Program-made: the position numbers and the translations under genes
NCBI GenBank assembly: GCA_002474345.1
Contig: DKQD01000075.1
Coordinates: 1 to 20,245, forward strand
From: Bacteriovoracaceae bacterium UBA7317
GTDB taxonomy: Bacteria > Bdellovibrionota > Bacteriovoracia > Bacteriovoracales > Bacteriovoracaceae
Direction: 5' to 3'
DNA length: 20,245 bases
The notes under the pieces: generated by a model
What the model was told of the DNA's origin: nothing
The model's input: only the letters and a program-made list of their open reading frames with translations
Databases searched by the model: none
In this document: positions 1 through 8,378 of the stretch, in pieces
How positions within the stretch are numbered: the stretch's first letter is position 1
Layout: every line of letters starts with the position of its first letter

Positions 1-154
1 GATTGATAATAGTGATTTAAATTTATTCAATATAATGACTAACACTAAAAAAAGTTAAGGAAACTTAAAAAAATGCTTTCCCTAATCCATAACATGTCTA
101 AAATGAACTGAATGATTACTACAGAAAAAACTATCTAACTAAATTGAGGTTAGT

Positions 155-2896
155 TTGTTTATTCTTATAAGAACTCTAATAATTTCTATCACTTCTTTTT
201 TCTTTCTTATCTTGGATATCGGTGCAAGGGACACATCAAAAGCTTTGATTTTAACAGATCAGGTTGGTCATTATGATCTATCAAAGAACCTAGATATATT
301 AGAGGACTCTACTGGAAAATTAAGCATAAAAGATATTTTAAAACCCTCCTGGCAAGATAAATTTGAAAAAAGAAGTGGTAAAAAACTAAACTTTGGTTAT
401 TCAAAATCTACTTTTTGGGCCAGGTTAAAACTACAAAATAAATCGATTGATCAAAAGGTTTGGCTTTTATCTCATAATTATTATCTTCAAGACGAAATTG
501 AGGTTTTTAAAAATTTAGGGAAAGGAAAATGGGTTGGTTTTAAAACAGGTGATACGTTTCCCTTCGCTTCGAGAGAAGTGGAAGCAAGGTCTTTTACTTT
601 TAAGATCAAACCCACTATTGAGTCTGTTTACTATGTAAAAATAAAAGGAACGGCCAATCAAATGGACCTCTCTATATCCAGTCCAATTCAATTTGCAAAA
701 AATCAAACCAAGGATAATTATATTTTGGGCCTTTTTTTTGGTCTGGTTCTTTCGATGATTTTTTACAATGCTTTTATCTTTATTTCTACTAAAGAATTAA
801 GTTACCTTTTTTATGTTTTACATGTAGCTTCTTATGGTCTTGGGCTTTCCTTGTATCAAGGTTTCAGTCAACGGTTCCTTTTTCCAAACTTTCCTATAAT
901 GAGTAATAATGGAATTACGGTCTTAATTGGATTAATGGGGTTCTTTCTCTATTTATTTACAATTAAGTTTTTAAAATTAGATGAAGAAATGCCCAAAACA
1001 TATCGTTTCCTAATTTTTTTAAGTATTTTTTGTTTGGCTTTGGTCCCTTCTGCTTTCTTTTTTGATTACTCTTTTAATTTAAAATATCAGTCAATAAATG
1101 GTTTTACTTTCTCAGTTGTGATTCTTGTTATTGGATTTTACAGGGTATTTTATTATAGACCTGCGATCTATTTTTTCATGGCCTTCCTATGCACGTTGAT
1201 AGGTTCAATTGTTATGGGCCTAATGACAACGGGTATTTTACCTTCTATTTTTATAGTAAAACAAGCCCCCATTATAGGGAACGCTTTGGAACTTATTCTT
1301 TTGTCATTAGGTTTAGCAGATAAGTTTAATCTTATGAAAGAGCAGGCATATGAAAAAGAAGCTGAAGCTAAAAAAGTTCTTAAAAACCATGCAGTAAGCC
1401 TCCATAAAAAAGTACTTGAAAAAACCGATGAATTGAAAAAGGAGAAAGATGCTTTAAAAATAGTATTAGAGGAAACCTCCAGACAGAAGAAATCTCGAGA
1501 TCAATTACTTGGAAGTTTGGGGCAAGGTTATCTTACCTTCAACTCCGAAGGTATCATACAAGAAGGAACGACAAAGATAACAGAAAATCTTTTAGAAACT
1601 CATTTGTTAAAGGACTCCCCAGATGGATTAAAAATTTGGGATGTTCTTTTTAAAGATCAACCTGAAAAAAATACAACTTTCAAATCATGGGTTAAAAATG
1701 TTTTTGAAGGAAAAATACAATTTAGAGACCTTAATCAACTAGCACCTAAGATTTTTGAGGGGCAGCATGATAAGTATATTGAACTTGAATTTAGACCAAT
1801 TTTTAATGAGGATGAAAATAAAGGGTTAGAGGTTGATAAGCTAATCCTAATTGCTTCAGATAAAACTAATGAGCTAGAACTAAAGAAGCAGTTAGAAATC
1901 GATAAAGAAAAAACAGATTTTGTTACTTCCTGCTTGGGAAGTCCTGCGGAATTCGTTGATTTACTAGATGATACTTATCAATTTTTAGATTCCTATTATG
2001 AAGGGAGAGAGAATAAACCAGAAACTCTTTTCAGAACTTTTCATACTTTCAAAGCGAGATATTCTCAATATGGACTTAGGAGTATTACTCATTTATTAAA
2101 TACTATTGAGACCACTATATCTGAAAATAATTTAGACCCTTTAGAAAGTGAGGTAAAAAAGTTTGAATTTCAGTTGAAAAGTTTTTTAAAGGAAAACAGG
2201 TTAATAGTGGAAGCTGCTAACCGTTTTTTGGCTGATGAAGGGAGTACTGTTCAAATTTCTGATATCATTAACAATACAGAGGGCTATAAGATAGATAAGA
2301 ATTATATGAATTTATTAATGAAAAATTATCTTTTGACTGATATTAAGAAAAAGTTCGAAAAGTACCGACCTTTAATCTTTGAACTAGCCTCAAAACAAGG
2401 GAAAAAGGTAGACCTTCATATTTATGGAGATGAAATTAAAGTGGATGAAAAGAAGTATTCTGACTTTATTAAAAACACCATACATCTTTTTAGAAATATG
2501 GTCGACCATGGTATTGAACCTGAAAAAGAAAGAATTAACTTAACAAAAGATGAAGTAGGTAAAATTGAAATAGACTTTCGTTTAAAGAGTGATTCTTTTA
2601 TTGTTAAATTCTTTGATGATGGTTCTGGAATCAATCCTGAAAGTATTAAAGGTAAGTTAATAGAAAAAGGTCTCAAGAGAGAAGAAGATCTTGAAGATAT
2701 AAATCAACAATCACTTGTAGAAATGATTTTTATGCCTGGCTTTAGTACAAAAGAGGAGTTAACAGATGTTTCCGGTAGAGGAGTTGGTTTAGATGCAGTA
2801 AAAACAGAAGTAGAAAAACTTGGAGGGTCTATTTCTGTTCATTCCAGAGTTGGTGAAGGAACACTTTTTGTTATAGAATTGCCTCTTCTAAATTAA
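155..2896 (+). CDS. 7TMR-DISM membrane histidine kinase with HPt and CheA-like ATPase
   Basis: Predicted inner-membrane sensor kinase of 913 aa. Order: N-terminal signal/anchor (1-23); periplasmic 7TMR-DISMED2-type domain (about 50-180, with FWARLKLQN at 87-95 and WLLSHNYYLQDEI at 103-115); seven-helix 7TM-DISM region (about 188-390); coiled coil (about 392-450); PAS-like region (about 455-590); HPt helix with FHTFKARYSQYG (phosphoacceptor H630); and a CheA-type HATPase with N box HLFRNMVDHGIE (777-788), DDGSGI (821-826) and GFSTKEELTDVSGRGVG (862-878). There is no ordinary H-box dimerisation motif, no P2 and no C-terminal CheW-like domain; the protein ends right after the ATPase. The start is TTG at 155 with GAGG at 146-149; there is no better ATG. 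DISM domains are known to sense small ligands, often carbohydrates, but the signal here is unknown. I infer that H630 is phosphorylated in cis or trans and then feeds a stand-alone receiver. It is paralogous to the truncated kinase at 18896-20245. Confidence 0.85.
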   Translation: MFILIRTLIISITSFFFLILDIGARDTSKALILTDQVGHYDLSKNLDILEDSTGKLSIKDILKPSWQDKFEKRSGKKLNFGYSKSTFWARLKLQNKSIDQKVWLLSHNYYLQDEIEVFKNLGKGKWVGFKTGDTFPFASREVEARSFTFKIKPTIESVYYVKIKGTANQMDLSISSPIQFAKNQTKDNYILGLFFGLVLSMIFYNAFIFISTKELSYLFYVLHVASYGLGLSLYQGFSQRFLFPNFPIMSNNGITVLIGLMGFFLYLFTIKFLKLDEEMPKTYRFLIFLSIFCLALVPSAFFFDYSFNLKYQSINGFTFSVVILVIGFYRVFYYRPAIYFFMAFLCTLIGSIVMGLMTTGILPSIFIVKQAPIIGNALELILLSLGLADKFNLMKEQAYEKEAEAKKVLKNHAVSLHKKVLEKTDELKKEKDALKIVLEETSRQKKSRDQLLGSLGQGYLTFNSEGIIQEGTTKITENLLETHLLKDSPDGLKIWDVLFKDQPEKNTTFKSWVKNVFEGKIQFRDLNQLAPKIFEGQHDKYIELEFRPIFNEDENKGLEVDKLILIASDKTNELELKKQLEIDKEKTDFVTSCLGSPAEFVDLLDDTYQFLDSYYEGRENKPETLFRTFHTFKARYSQYGLRSITHLLNTIETTISENNLDPLESEVKKFEFQLKSFLKENRLIVEAANRFLADEGSTVQISDIINNTEGYKIDKNYMNLLMKNYLLTDIKKKFEKYRPLIFELASKQGKKVDLHIYGDEIKVDEKKYSDFIKNTIHLFRNMVDHGIEPEKERINLTKDEVGKIEIDFRLKSDSFIVKFFDDGSGINPESIKGKLIEKGLKREEDLEDINQQSLVEMIFMPGFSTKEELTDVSGRGVGLDAVKTEVEKLGGSISVHSRVGEGTLFVIELPLLN

Positions 2897-2958
2897 CAAG
2901 TTTAAAAGCTAAAGTGGTTTTTTAAAAATTGAATTTAATTGGACCTTATTTAAAAAAG

Positions 2959-2989
2959 GATACCAAAACCTTAAAAAGGTTTTGGTATC
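2959..2989 (-). terminator. Rho-independent terminator between convergent genes
   Basis: A perfect 14-bp inverted repeat (2959-2972 with 2976-2989) has a 3-nt AAA loop and sits between the convergent stops at 2896 and 3000. Read on the minus strand, the stem is followed by CTTTTTTA, so it best terminates the phospholipase D-like gene. On the plus strand the downstream run is weaker (ATTATTTTG), but the hairpin could serve the kinase transcript too. Confidence 0.75.
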
Positions 2990-2999
2990 GGTAAGGAAA

Positions 3000-4784
3000 T
3001 TATTTTGTTATTTGCTTGACCCATGATCTCTTAACCATTCTGTCAAGTCTGGCCCTCTCATTTTTTTTGTACTTTTTCATATCACAGGCGATAGATTTTT
3101 TAAAGACTGGTTTACCAATGACCTCTGCTCTTACAAAGTCATCTTTGAAAACCTTTTGACAGAGAGAATTTGTAATTTTATGACCATGAATAAGAACATT
3201 AAGCTCTCTTGAGTTATACCATGATTGTTCATCCCAATTGGCAGACCCTACGATTGCAATCTGGTTGTCGGCTGTTAGAAATTTGGTGTGGTTATGGTTG
3301 TAAAATTTTGTTTTTACTCGGCTATCCCATTTTGTGAACCCTTTGCTACCTTTTTTGGCACCACTTAGAGCATTACCTCTTGTCACAAACCAACGAAGAT
3401 TGAAGTTTCCTATGCTCTTTTTTTCTTTCCTTAAGCAATTGATATCTCTCAAAAGATGCCTAACGGCTTTTTCATTTTCACCAGCTTCCTGCGCCCACCA
3501 GTTGTAATTTTGATAATCTTTTGAGAGCAGAAAGTTAACATCAATTCCTCTTTTTACAGCAAAGAAAATTTCATCCATCAGGTCAAAAGAGTTAAGGTTT
3601 GGTGAATTAATATTAACATGATTTTTAGCATGCCTGAGGGCACCTACAAAGGCTGCATTTTGAGCATTTATGGAGTTTTTGACGATTCTTTTTGCACCAA
3701 AAGCATCTCTTCCTACAATAGCCAACGTGACCTCTTCTTTAGACCATCCTAACCAGCGCGGTGGCTTATATCCAACAGGGTATTCTTCTAATTTTGCATT
3801 TCCTTGGTATTGAGTTTCCTTAAACCTGGGGACTGGAGGAAATTTTTTGGGAACAATTTTTGGGGCAGATGAAATACTAACAGATCCGAACGGTTTCCCA
3901 TCCCATTTGTATTCTTTATCAGCTTTAACATTACCATTATATTGAGTTGTCTTTCCATCACTACCATTATTTTTTAACCAGAGGTTATAAAACTCATCGG
4001 CAAGAGATAGGGCCGCTTTTCCGTAAATTAAGAATGCGTGATCAACCATGAGCTCACGGTCCCCTGGTTTTTTTTCATCTGTAAAGTGATAGTTAACAAT
4101 GTTAGATCCTGTTACAGCAGCAATTTTTCGATCAACGATAATACCTTTTCCATGGTTGACTGCCATCGCGTTTTTATGTCTATGGGCCTTAAGCTCAAGC
4201 CTTACGAACTTTGGGTCTAATTTCATGGGGAAACCTATCTGGTAATCACCACTATCTTTTCCTTGACTAAAAAGTGTACCCGCTCGACGACCATGAAATT
4301 TAACTTTAGTCATTAACTCAAAAAGGTTAAGTCCTTTTACACTTCCTATAATATCCCAAACAATTCTCACGGTAACAGGTTTTGTAGCACCTTCCTTTTT
4401 TCTTTTTTCATGAAGAAGAGCAACAGCTTCTTTAATTTTTCTTGCGCCTGGAGAGTTTATGTCAAAAAGCATTCCCTCAATAAGGACTTCGTGCTCTGCC
4501 ATTTGAATAAGCTCCGCATATAAATCATAAATTTCATAGCCATTTCTATAAACTTGATTAGACACATAACCTTTCGTCCATAGATGCTTAGGGGTTGTCG
4601 TTAAATTTTTTCCTGGAACGCTTGAAATTGTTCTTTTTATTTGCATAATAAGGGGGTTTAAACCGTTACCTCTTTTATAGAAGTCTTTAGTGCAAAGCTC
4701 AGCTACATTTTGAGCAAAAGTAATTTGGGTCATGCTGAGAATAAAATAAAAACTTGGTAGCATTACTTTTAGAATCCGATTCAT
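3000..4784 (-). CDS. Secreted phospholipase D-like protein with two intact HKD motifs
   Basis: 594-aa member of the phospholipase D/cardiolipin-synthase superfamily. A Sec signal peptide occupies about residues 1-24, with likely cleavage after TFA, so it should act in the periplasm or outside the cell. Two catalytic motifs are complete: HGKGIIVDRKIAAVTGSN (H211 to N228) and HTKFLTADNQIAIVGSAN (H499 to N516). This is the pair of half-sites that forms one PLD active site. Family reactions include phosphodiester hydrolysis or transphosphatidylation of phospholipids, and some members are nucleases; the substrate cannot be read from sequence. I chose ATG at 4784 because AAGGA at 4794-4798 lies 9 nt upstream; the TTG three codons earlier directly abuts that site. 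The gene is transcribed alone. It lies downstream of the transglutaminase-like gene on the same strand, but a hairpin separates them. In a predator it could act on prey membranes, which is inference. Confidence 0.85.
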   Translation of the reverse strand: MNRILKVMLPSFYFILSMTQITFAQNVAELCTKDFYKRGNGLNPLIMQIKRTISSVPGKNLTTTPKHLWTKGYVSNQVYRNGYEIYDLYAELIQMAEHEVLIEGMLFDINSPGARKIKEAVALLHEKRKKEGATKPVTVRIVWDIIGSVKGLNLFELMTKVKFHGRRAGTLFSQGKDSGDYQIGFPMKLDPKFVRLELKAHRHKNAMAVNHGKGIIVDRKIAAVTGSNIVNYHFTDEKKPGDRELMVDHAFLIYGKAALSLADEFYNLWLKNNGSDGKTTQYNGNVKADKEYKWDGKPFGSVSISSAPKIVPKKFPPVPRFKETQYQGNAKLEEYPVGYKPPRWLGWSKEEVTLAIVGRDAFGAKRIVKNSINAQNAAFVGALRHAKNHVNINSPNLNSFDLMDEIFFAVKRGIDVNFLLSKDYQNYNWWAQEAGENEKAVRHLLRDINCLRKEKKSIGNFNLRWFVTRGNALSGAKKGSKGFTKWDSRVKTKFYNHNHTKFLTADNQIAIVGSANWDEQSWYNSRELNVLIHGHKITNSLCQKVFKDDFVRAEVIGKPVFKKSIACDMKKYKKNERARLDRMVKRSWVKQITK

Positions 4785-4793
4785 TTTAGTCAA

Positions 4794-4798
4794 TCCTT
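4794..4798 (-). promoter_or_regulatory. Ribosome binding site deciding the PLD start
   Basis: AAGGA on the minus strand is 9 nt before ATG (4784-4782). The in-frame TTG at 4793 touches it with no spacer and so is unlikely to be used. Confidence 0.65.
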
Positions 4799-4925
4799 TG
4801 TTTAAAAAAATAACTTAACTATTTGGGATTTATTAATTCTAATCGGTTTATAAGCTTAAAGTTAAAGATTATTTTCTTAAAAAATGTTTACTTGAGAGAA
4901 AAAGTCTTTTTTTGCGTTGTGTGGG

Positions 4926-4962
4926 AATTAAAGGTTCCGGTATAATGTCGGAACCTTTAATT
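4926..4962 (-). terminator. Hairpin terminator after the transglutaminase-like gene
   Basis: A 14-bp inverted repeat (4926-4939 with 4949-4962) containing AAAGGTTCCG/CGGAACCTTT has a 9-nt loop and starts 23 nt past the stop at 4986. The T-tract on the minus strand is weak (the arm itself ends CTTTAATT), so termination is likely but not textbook. Confidence 0.55.
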
Positions 4963-4985
4963 TAGTTTTGGTTAGGTTTGATTAT

Positions 4986-7397
4986 TTAATTTGATGATGC
5001 AACTCTTAATCTATTCCTTGCATCCCTTAGTTCATCTTCGAGCTTTTCCATTTTATTCTGTTCTGATTTTAAATCCTTTGACTTAATTTTTTGATCAGCT
5101 AAAGCCAATTTATAGAGCTTTTTAAGGTTTTTATAATTTCTATTAAAAATACTTCCTCTAAGCTTTTTATATTCTTTGTATGCTTTATCGGTTTTTTTCT
5201 TAGCCTGATCAAAATTTGTTTGATGTTTTTTTACAATTTCCTTTTGATTTACTAATTTTACCTTAAGGTTTTTTATAAGGTCTTTGGTAATACCTATATT
5301 TTTCGCCTTTTCAAATTTTGCTAATTCCTTTTTAAAAGCCGCCATTTCTTTTTTGAATTTTTCCTTTTTTACAGCAAACTTCTTCATTTGGGCTTTTAAA
5401 TCTTCTTTTTGTTTTAAAATTTTTGACTTTTCTTTGTTTTGCTTTTCTTTAAACCTTATTTTCATTTGAGAAAATTTATCTTGTGCCTTTTTTAATTCTT
5501 CTTTTTTCTTGAATAAAGCTTTTTCTTGTCCTTCCTTATAGGTGCTAAAAGCTTTTTGCCTACTTTTTAAGGCTTTTTCCTCTTTTACGAGATTTTCTTT
5601 TTTAATTTCTAAATCAGTAACCTTCTTATTTAATGATGCTTCTTTTTCTTTTATTTGCTTTTTTAGATTTTCCTTTTCAATTTCCAGGTTTTTTGTCAGG
5701 TCTTCTCTTTCCTTTAATTCTTTTTTTAGATTCTTTTTTTCATCTTCTAGAATTTTATTTAAATCTTCTATTTCCTGTTCAAATCTTTTTGTAAGCTCTT
5801 CCTTTTCTTTCTCTATTAACTTTTTCCTGTCTTCTATTTTTTTAAACTCAGCTTCTAGTCTTTTGGTTTCTTCTTCATTTTCTCTTTTCGCTTTTTCTTT
5901 CTCTTCTTCAAAATTTTTAATACGCTCTTCTAATTCCTTCCTTTCTTTTTCAATTCTACTTTTTTCTTCCAATGATAAAGATGAAGAAATCTTCTTTTTA
6001 TAAGATGTTGATTTCTTGTAAATTTTGCCAAGGTCTTCAAAAATGCCTTTAAATTCCGAAAGCCCATTTTTCCAAATAAAGTCTGGTCGATCCATTGTAA
6101 TCCATTCACCGCCGATTATTTTATCATCTTTATCAAGTTCAAGTTTATAACGATAAGTCTTCGTTGTGATTTGATTAGGAGGTGAAACCTTATTCCAGTT
6201 GTGATGTATTTCAACAACATAGTGCATTTTAGTTTCAACAACAACTTCTTTTACTGTACCTTCAGCAGAACCTTCAGATGGTTCTTTTGTTTCAATCTCT
6301 TTTACATCGAAGCCTTGAACTGCTTGGTTCCATACTTCGGAATCCCTTGTAACATCAACAATAAAACTTTCATCCATGTTAGCAATTTGGTTTGCGATGA
6401 CTATATGAAAAGCACCCGCATTTGTATCTTTACATTCATCACGGTTCATTTTGCCTTCGAGTTCTGAGGCCATTGTCAGTTTTTTCTGAATCATCTCTTT
6501 TATGAAGGTTTTATTCTCAAAGTTAAGGTTTTCCTCTTTAAGAACTTGATTTAACTTTTCAACATCCTCTTTATCATTTGTGAGTTTGTTAAAAATTTCC
6601 ATAACGACTTTTTTCTTTTCCCAATTGAAACTTAACTCCGACTCATCATTTAAGGACAGCTCGTCAATAAGGGTTTTTTTGTATCCTTTTAGTTTTTCAA
6701 TAAGGATGCTGACCTTATTGTCATAAGTTGGGTTACTTTCTAGGTCTTTATATATTTTTCCAAAGTCAATATTACAGCGACTTCCTAAAAAACGGGTCCT
6801 TGGCGCCTTTGCCAAGTGAAGGTGATAAGTAAGGAGTGCCTTAATGTCAGAAGAACCAAATTCTATTTTATGTCCCTTTTTCCCAATCATTGTTACCGGC
6901 TCAGGGTTACTGTAAAGGATAGTGGCCGGTGCCCAAGCATGGCATAGCCCTTCCCATGTTGGAATTTTGAAGTCTTTTTCATAAGACTCATGTCCTTCTA
7001 TTGTTTTTAAAATATTTGTTCTTTTTCTTTCATAATTTGTAAGTGGAAACTCTGATCTTCCTAGGTATATATCGTATTTCTCTGCAGGAGATAGTTTTTT
7101 TATGTCCTCTTCTTTTAAGTCCTTAAAGTCTTTTGCAACTTCATAAGAAAATCTTTTTTCCTCTTCTAAGTCTTTATCATTCCACCTATAAGTTATGCCC
7201 CCCTTATAAGTAGGCCAATAATCTCCACTCCACGGCATTTCTGTTAATTTTCCCGTTTTAGGAAGTTTTGAATAGGTTGTTTCATAGTCCCATTCGAAGT
7301 TTTCTGGATCATTTTTTTGATCCCATGCGCTAAAAGAGAATGTAGGCCCAGATAAAAGAACAGAAGTTGTAAGGAAAAAGGTTGATAACTTATTCAT
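4986..7397 (-). CDS. Secreted GP42-type transglutaminase-elicitor protein with long coiled-coil tail
   Basis: 803-aa exported protein. A signal peptide covers about residues 1-24. Residues about 45-460 resemble the transglutaminase-elicitor family of Phytophthora GP42. GLCHAWA at 150-156 offers nucleophile C152 in papain-like context. GAFHIVIANQ at 328-337 offers H331, and FIVDVT at 345-350 a candidate Asp. VWNQAVQGFDVKE at 355-367 matches the Pep-13 elicitor VWNQPVRGFKVYE at 9 of 13 positions. GP42 is a Ca2+-dependent transglutaminase with a Mac-1/papain-like core, with homologues reported from marine Vibrio; assigning that activity here is inference. Residues about 476-800 are Lys/Glu-rich heptad-like coiled coil and lack hydrophobic membrane segments. 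ATG at 7397 is preceded by AAGGAG with a 5-nt spacer. The gene stands alone between a 586-base non-coding stretch and a hairpin. Alternative reading: a papain-fold protease with similar motifs. Confidence 0.72.
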   Translation of the reverse strand: MNKLSTFFLTTSVLLSGPTFSFSAWDQKNDPENFEWDYETTYSKLPKTGKLTEMPWSGDYWPTYKGGITYRWNDKDLEEEKRFSYEVAKDFKDLKEEDIKKLSPAEKYDIYLGRSEFPLTNYERKRTNILKTIEGHESYEKDFKIPTWEGLCHAWAPATILYSNPEPVTMIGKKGHKIEFGSSDIKALLTYHLHLAKAPRTRFLGSRCNIDFGKIYKDLESNPTYDNKVSILIEKLKGYKKTLIDELSLNDESELSFNWEKKKVVMEIFNKLTNDKEDVEKLNQVLKEENLNFENKTFIKEMIQKKLTMASELEGKMNRDECKDTNAGAFHIVIANQIANMDESFIVDVTRDSEVWNQAVQGFDVKEIETKEPSEGSAEGTVKEVVVETKMHYVVEIHHNWNKVSPPNQITTKTYRYKLELDKDDKIIGGEWITMDRPDFIWKNGLSEFKGIFEDLGKIYKKSTSYKKKISSSLSLEEKSRIEKERKELEERIKNFEEEKEKAKRENEEETKRLEAEFKKIEDRKKLIEKEKEELTKRFEQEIEDLNKILEDEKKNLKKELKEREDLTKNLEIEKENLKKQIKEKEASLNKKVTDLEIKKENLVKEEKALKSRQKAFSTYKEGQEKALFKKKEELKKAQDKFSQMKIRFKEKQNKEKSKILKQKEDLKAQMKKFAVKKEKFKKEMAAFKKELAKFEKAKNIGITKDLIKNLKVKLVNQKEIVKKHQTNFDQAKKKTDKAYKEYKKLRGSIFNRNYKNLKKLYKLALADQKIKSKDLKSEQNKMEKLEDELRDARNRLRVASSN
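6297..6335 (-). other. Pep-13-like segment of the transglutaminase domain
   Basis: Encodes VWNQAVQGFDVKE (residues 355-367). Against the oomycete Pep-13 VWNQPVRGFKVYE, the identical positions are V, W, N, Q, V, G, F, V and E. The differences are P to A, R to Q, K to D and Y to K. The Trp, reported as essential in GP42, is kept; the Pro, also reported as important, is Ala here. Confidence 0.75.
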
Positions 7398-7983
7398 TAA
7401 TGCTCCTTCTAAGAAAAGGTAGTTAGTTGTATTGTTTTTTAAGACTTGGTGATATTAGTGCGATGAGTAAATTTTTGCCAGAAGTGATTGAATTTTAGAA
7501 AAATTTATAGAGGAGCCTCCTAAAAATGGGGCCTTAAATGAAATTTTTTAAATAAAAGAACTTTAGTCTAAATAACCTTTATTTCGAGTCTTGGATTATC
7601 TTATATATACAGGCTTATATCAGAAGACATAAGTTTTTATAAGTATTTGAAGAGAGATCTTTAATTATTGGAGATTAGAAAGGTTTGTTACTTTGATTGG
7701 CTATTAACCTAATAAAGCAAAAACTCACTTTTCCTTAATCTCAAGAGGAAGATAGTTTTGTAAAAAGTATCTTTAAGTTCTTTGCCTACTTAAATAGTCG
7801 GTCAATAAAGCCTTTGAAGTTTTAAAGTTAAACAAAGAGGCGTTTTTCGTAAGGATCCAATTAATAGTTTCTTAGTATAAGTATGATTATAAGTTATTTA
7901 AATTATGCTTTCACTAGTGTTTAATGTTTATAGGAAGTGATAAAGTTTGGAAAACTTTGATTTTTTATATGAGGGGACCTTTG
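7398..7983. other. Non-coding stretch between divergent genes
   Basis: 586 AT-rich bases separate the start of the transglutaminase-like gene (7397, minus) from the receiver start (7984, plus). I see no convincing ORF, tRNA or long inverted repeat. An AAGGAG ribosome site serves the left gene and GAGGGG the right gene. Short features such as AGGAG-C-CTCCT near 7512-7522 have too small a loop to be a stable hairpin. It presumably holds two divergent promoters, but no clear -35/-10 pair can be called, and room remains for a small RNA. Confidence 0.5.
7971..7976 (+). promoter_or_regulatory. Ribosome binding site deciding the receiver start
   Basis: GAGGGG lies 7 nt before ATG 7984. The upstream in-frame ATG at 7924 has no comparable site and would add 20 residues before the receiver fold that no CheY-type protein needs. 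Confidence 0.65.
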
Positions 7984-8373
7984 ATGAGCAATGTGAAAAT
8001 GGTTATTGTGATCGATGATTCTGAAGCAGTAAGATCAAAAGTAGGTCATTGGTTTAAGCAACGGGAGTATAGCGTTGTTGAAGCTGCAGATGGTGAAGAA
8101 GGTTATAAAAAAATTAAAGATAACCTTAACCAATTAACGCTCATCGTTTCTGATTACAATATGCCTAAAATGAATGGGGGAGAACTCTTACTTAAATTAG
8201 ATAAAGAAGGGTTGGGAATTGATATTGTGAAGGTTCTTCTAACTACAGAGACTCCAAATAAAAAGACTTTTGACTTTACTAAGATTCATAACTTTAGGGG
8301 CTGGATTTTAAAACCTATAAATGAGAAAAAATTTTTGAAAGTTATGGAAGCTTTGGGCTTTTTTAAGGTATAG
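7984..8373 (+). CDS. Single-domain CheY-like response regulator
   Basis: 129-aa stand-alone receiver domain with no output domain. It shows the acidic pair D11/D12 (VIDDSE), the phosphoacceptor D57 in VSDYNMP, the switch Thr in LLTTET (T87/T88) and the conserved Lys in LKPI (K110), so it should be phosphorylatable. It likely shuttles phosphate from an HPt or acts by protein contact; the HPt-bearing kinases at both ends of the window are possible donors, though that is inference. The M28 peptidase gene begins 5 nt after its stop and the peptidase SD-like AAGG lies inside this gene, so the two are almost certainly co-transcribed and translationally coupled. It is the most divergent of the three receivers here, because the stretch after the switch Thr is shorter and different (PNKKTFDFTK). 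Confidence 0.9.
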   Translation: MSNVKMVIVIDDSEAVRSKVGHWFKQREYSVVEAADGEEGYKKIKDNLNQLTLIVSDYNMPKMNGGELLLKLDKEGLGIDIVKVLLTTETPNKKTFDFTKIHNFRGWILKPINEKKFLKVMEALGFFKV

Positions 8374-8378
8374 GCTTT

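Noticed and set aside
1..154. Possible short hairpin AAGTT-AAGGA-AACTT near 53-67 upstream of the first kinase
   Set aside because: A 5-bp weak stem with A-rich flanks is expected by chance in such AT-rich sequence; no ORF or other element is visible in this leader.
5542..6003. 153-codon plus-strand ORF rich in Phe and Ser
   Set aside because: It is the antisense of the Lys/Glu coiled-coil part of the transglutaminase-like gene; such composition (AAA/GAA reversed to TTT/TTC) produces long spurious frames, and no ribosome site is seen.
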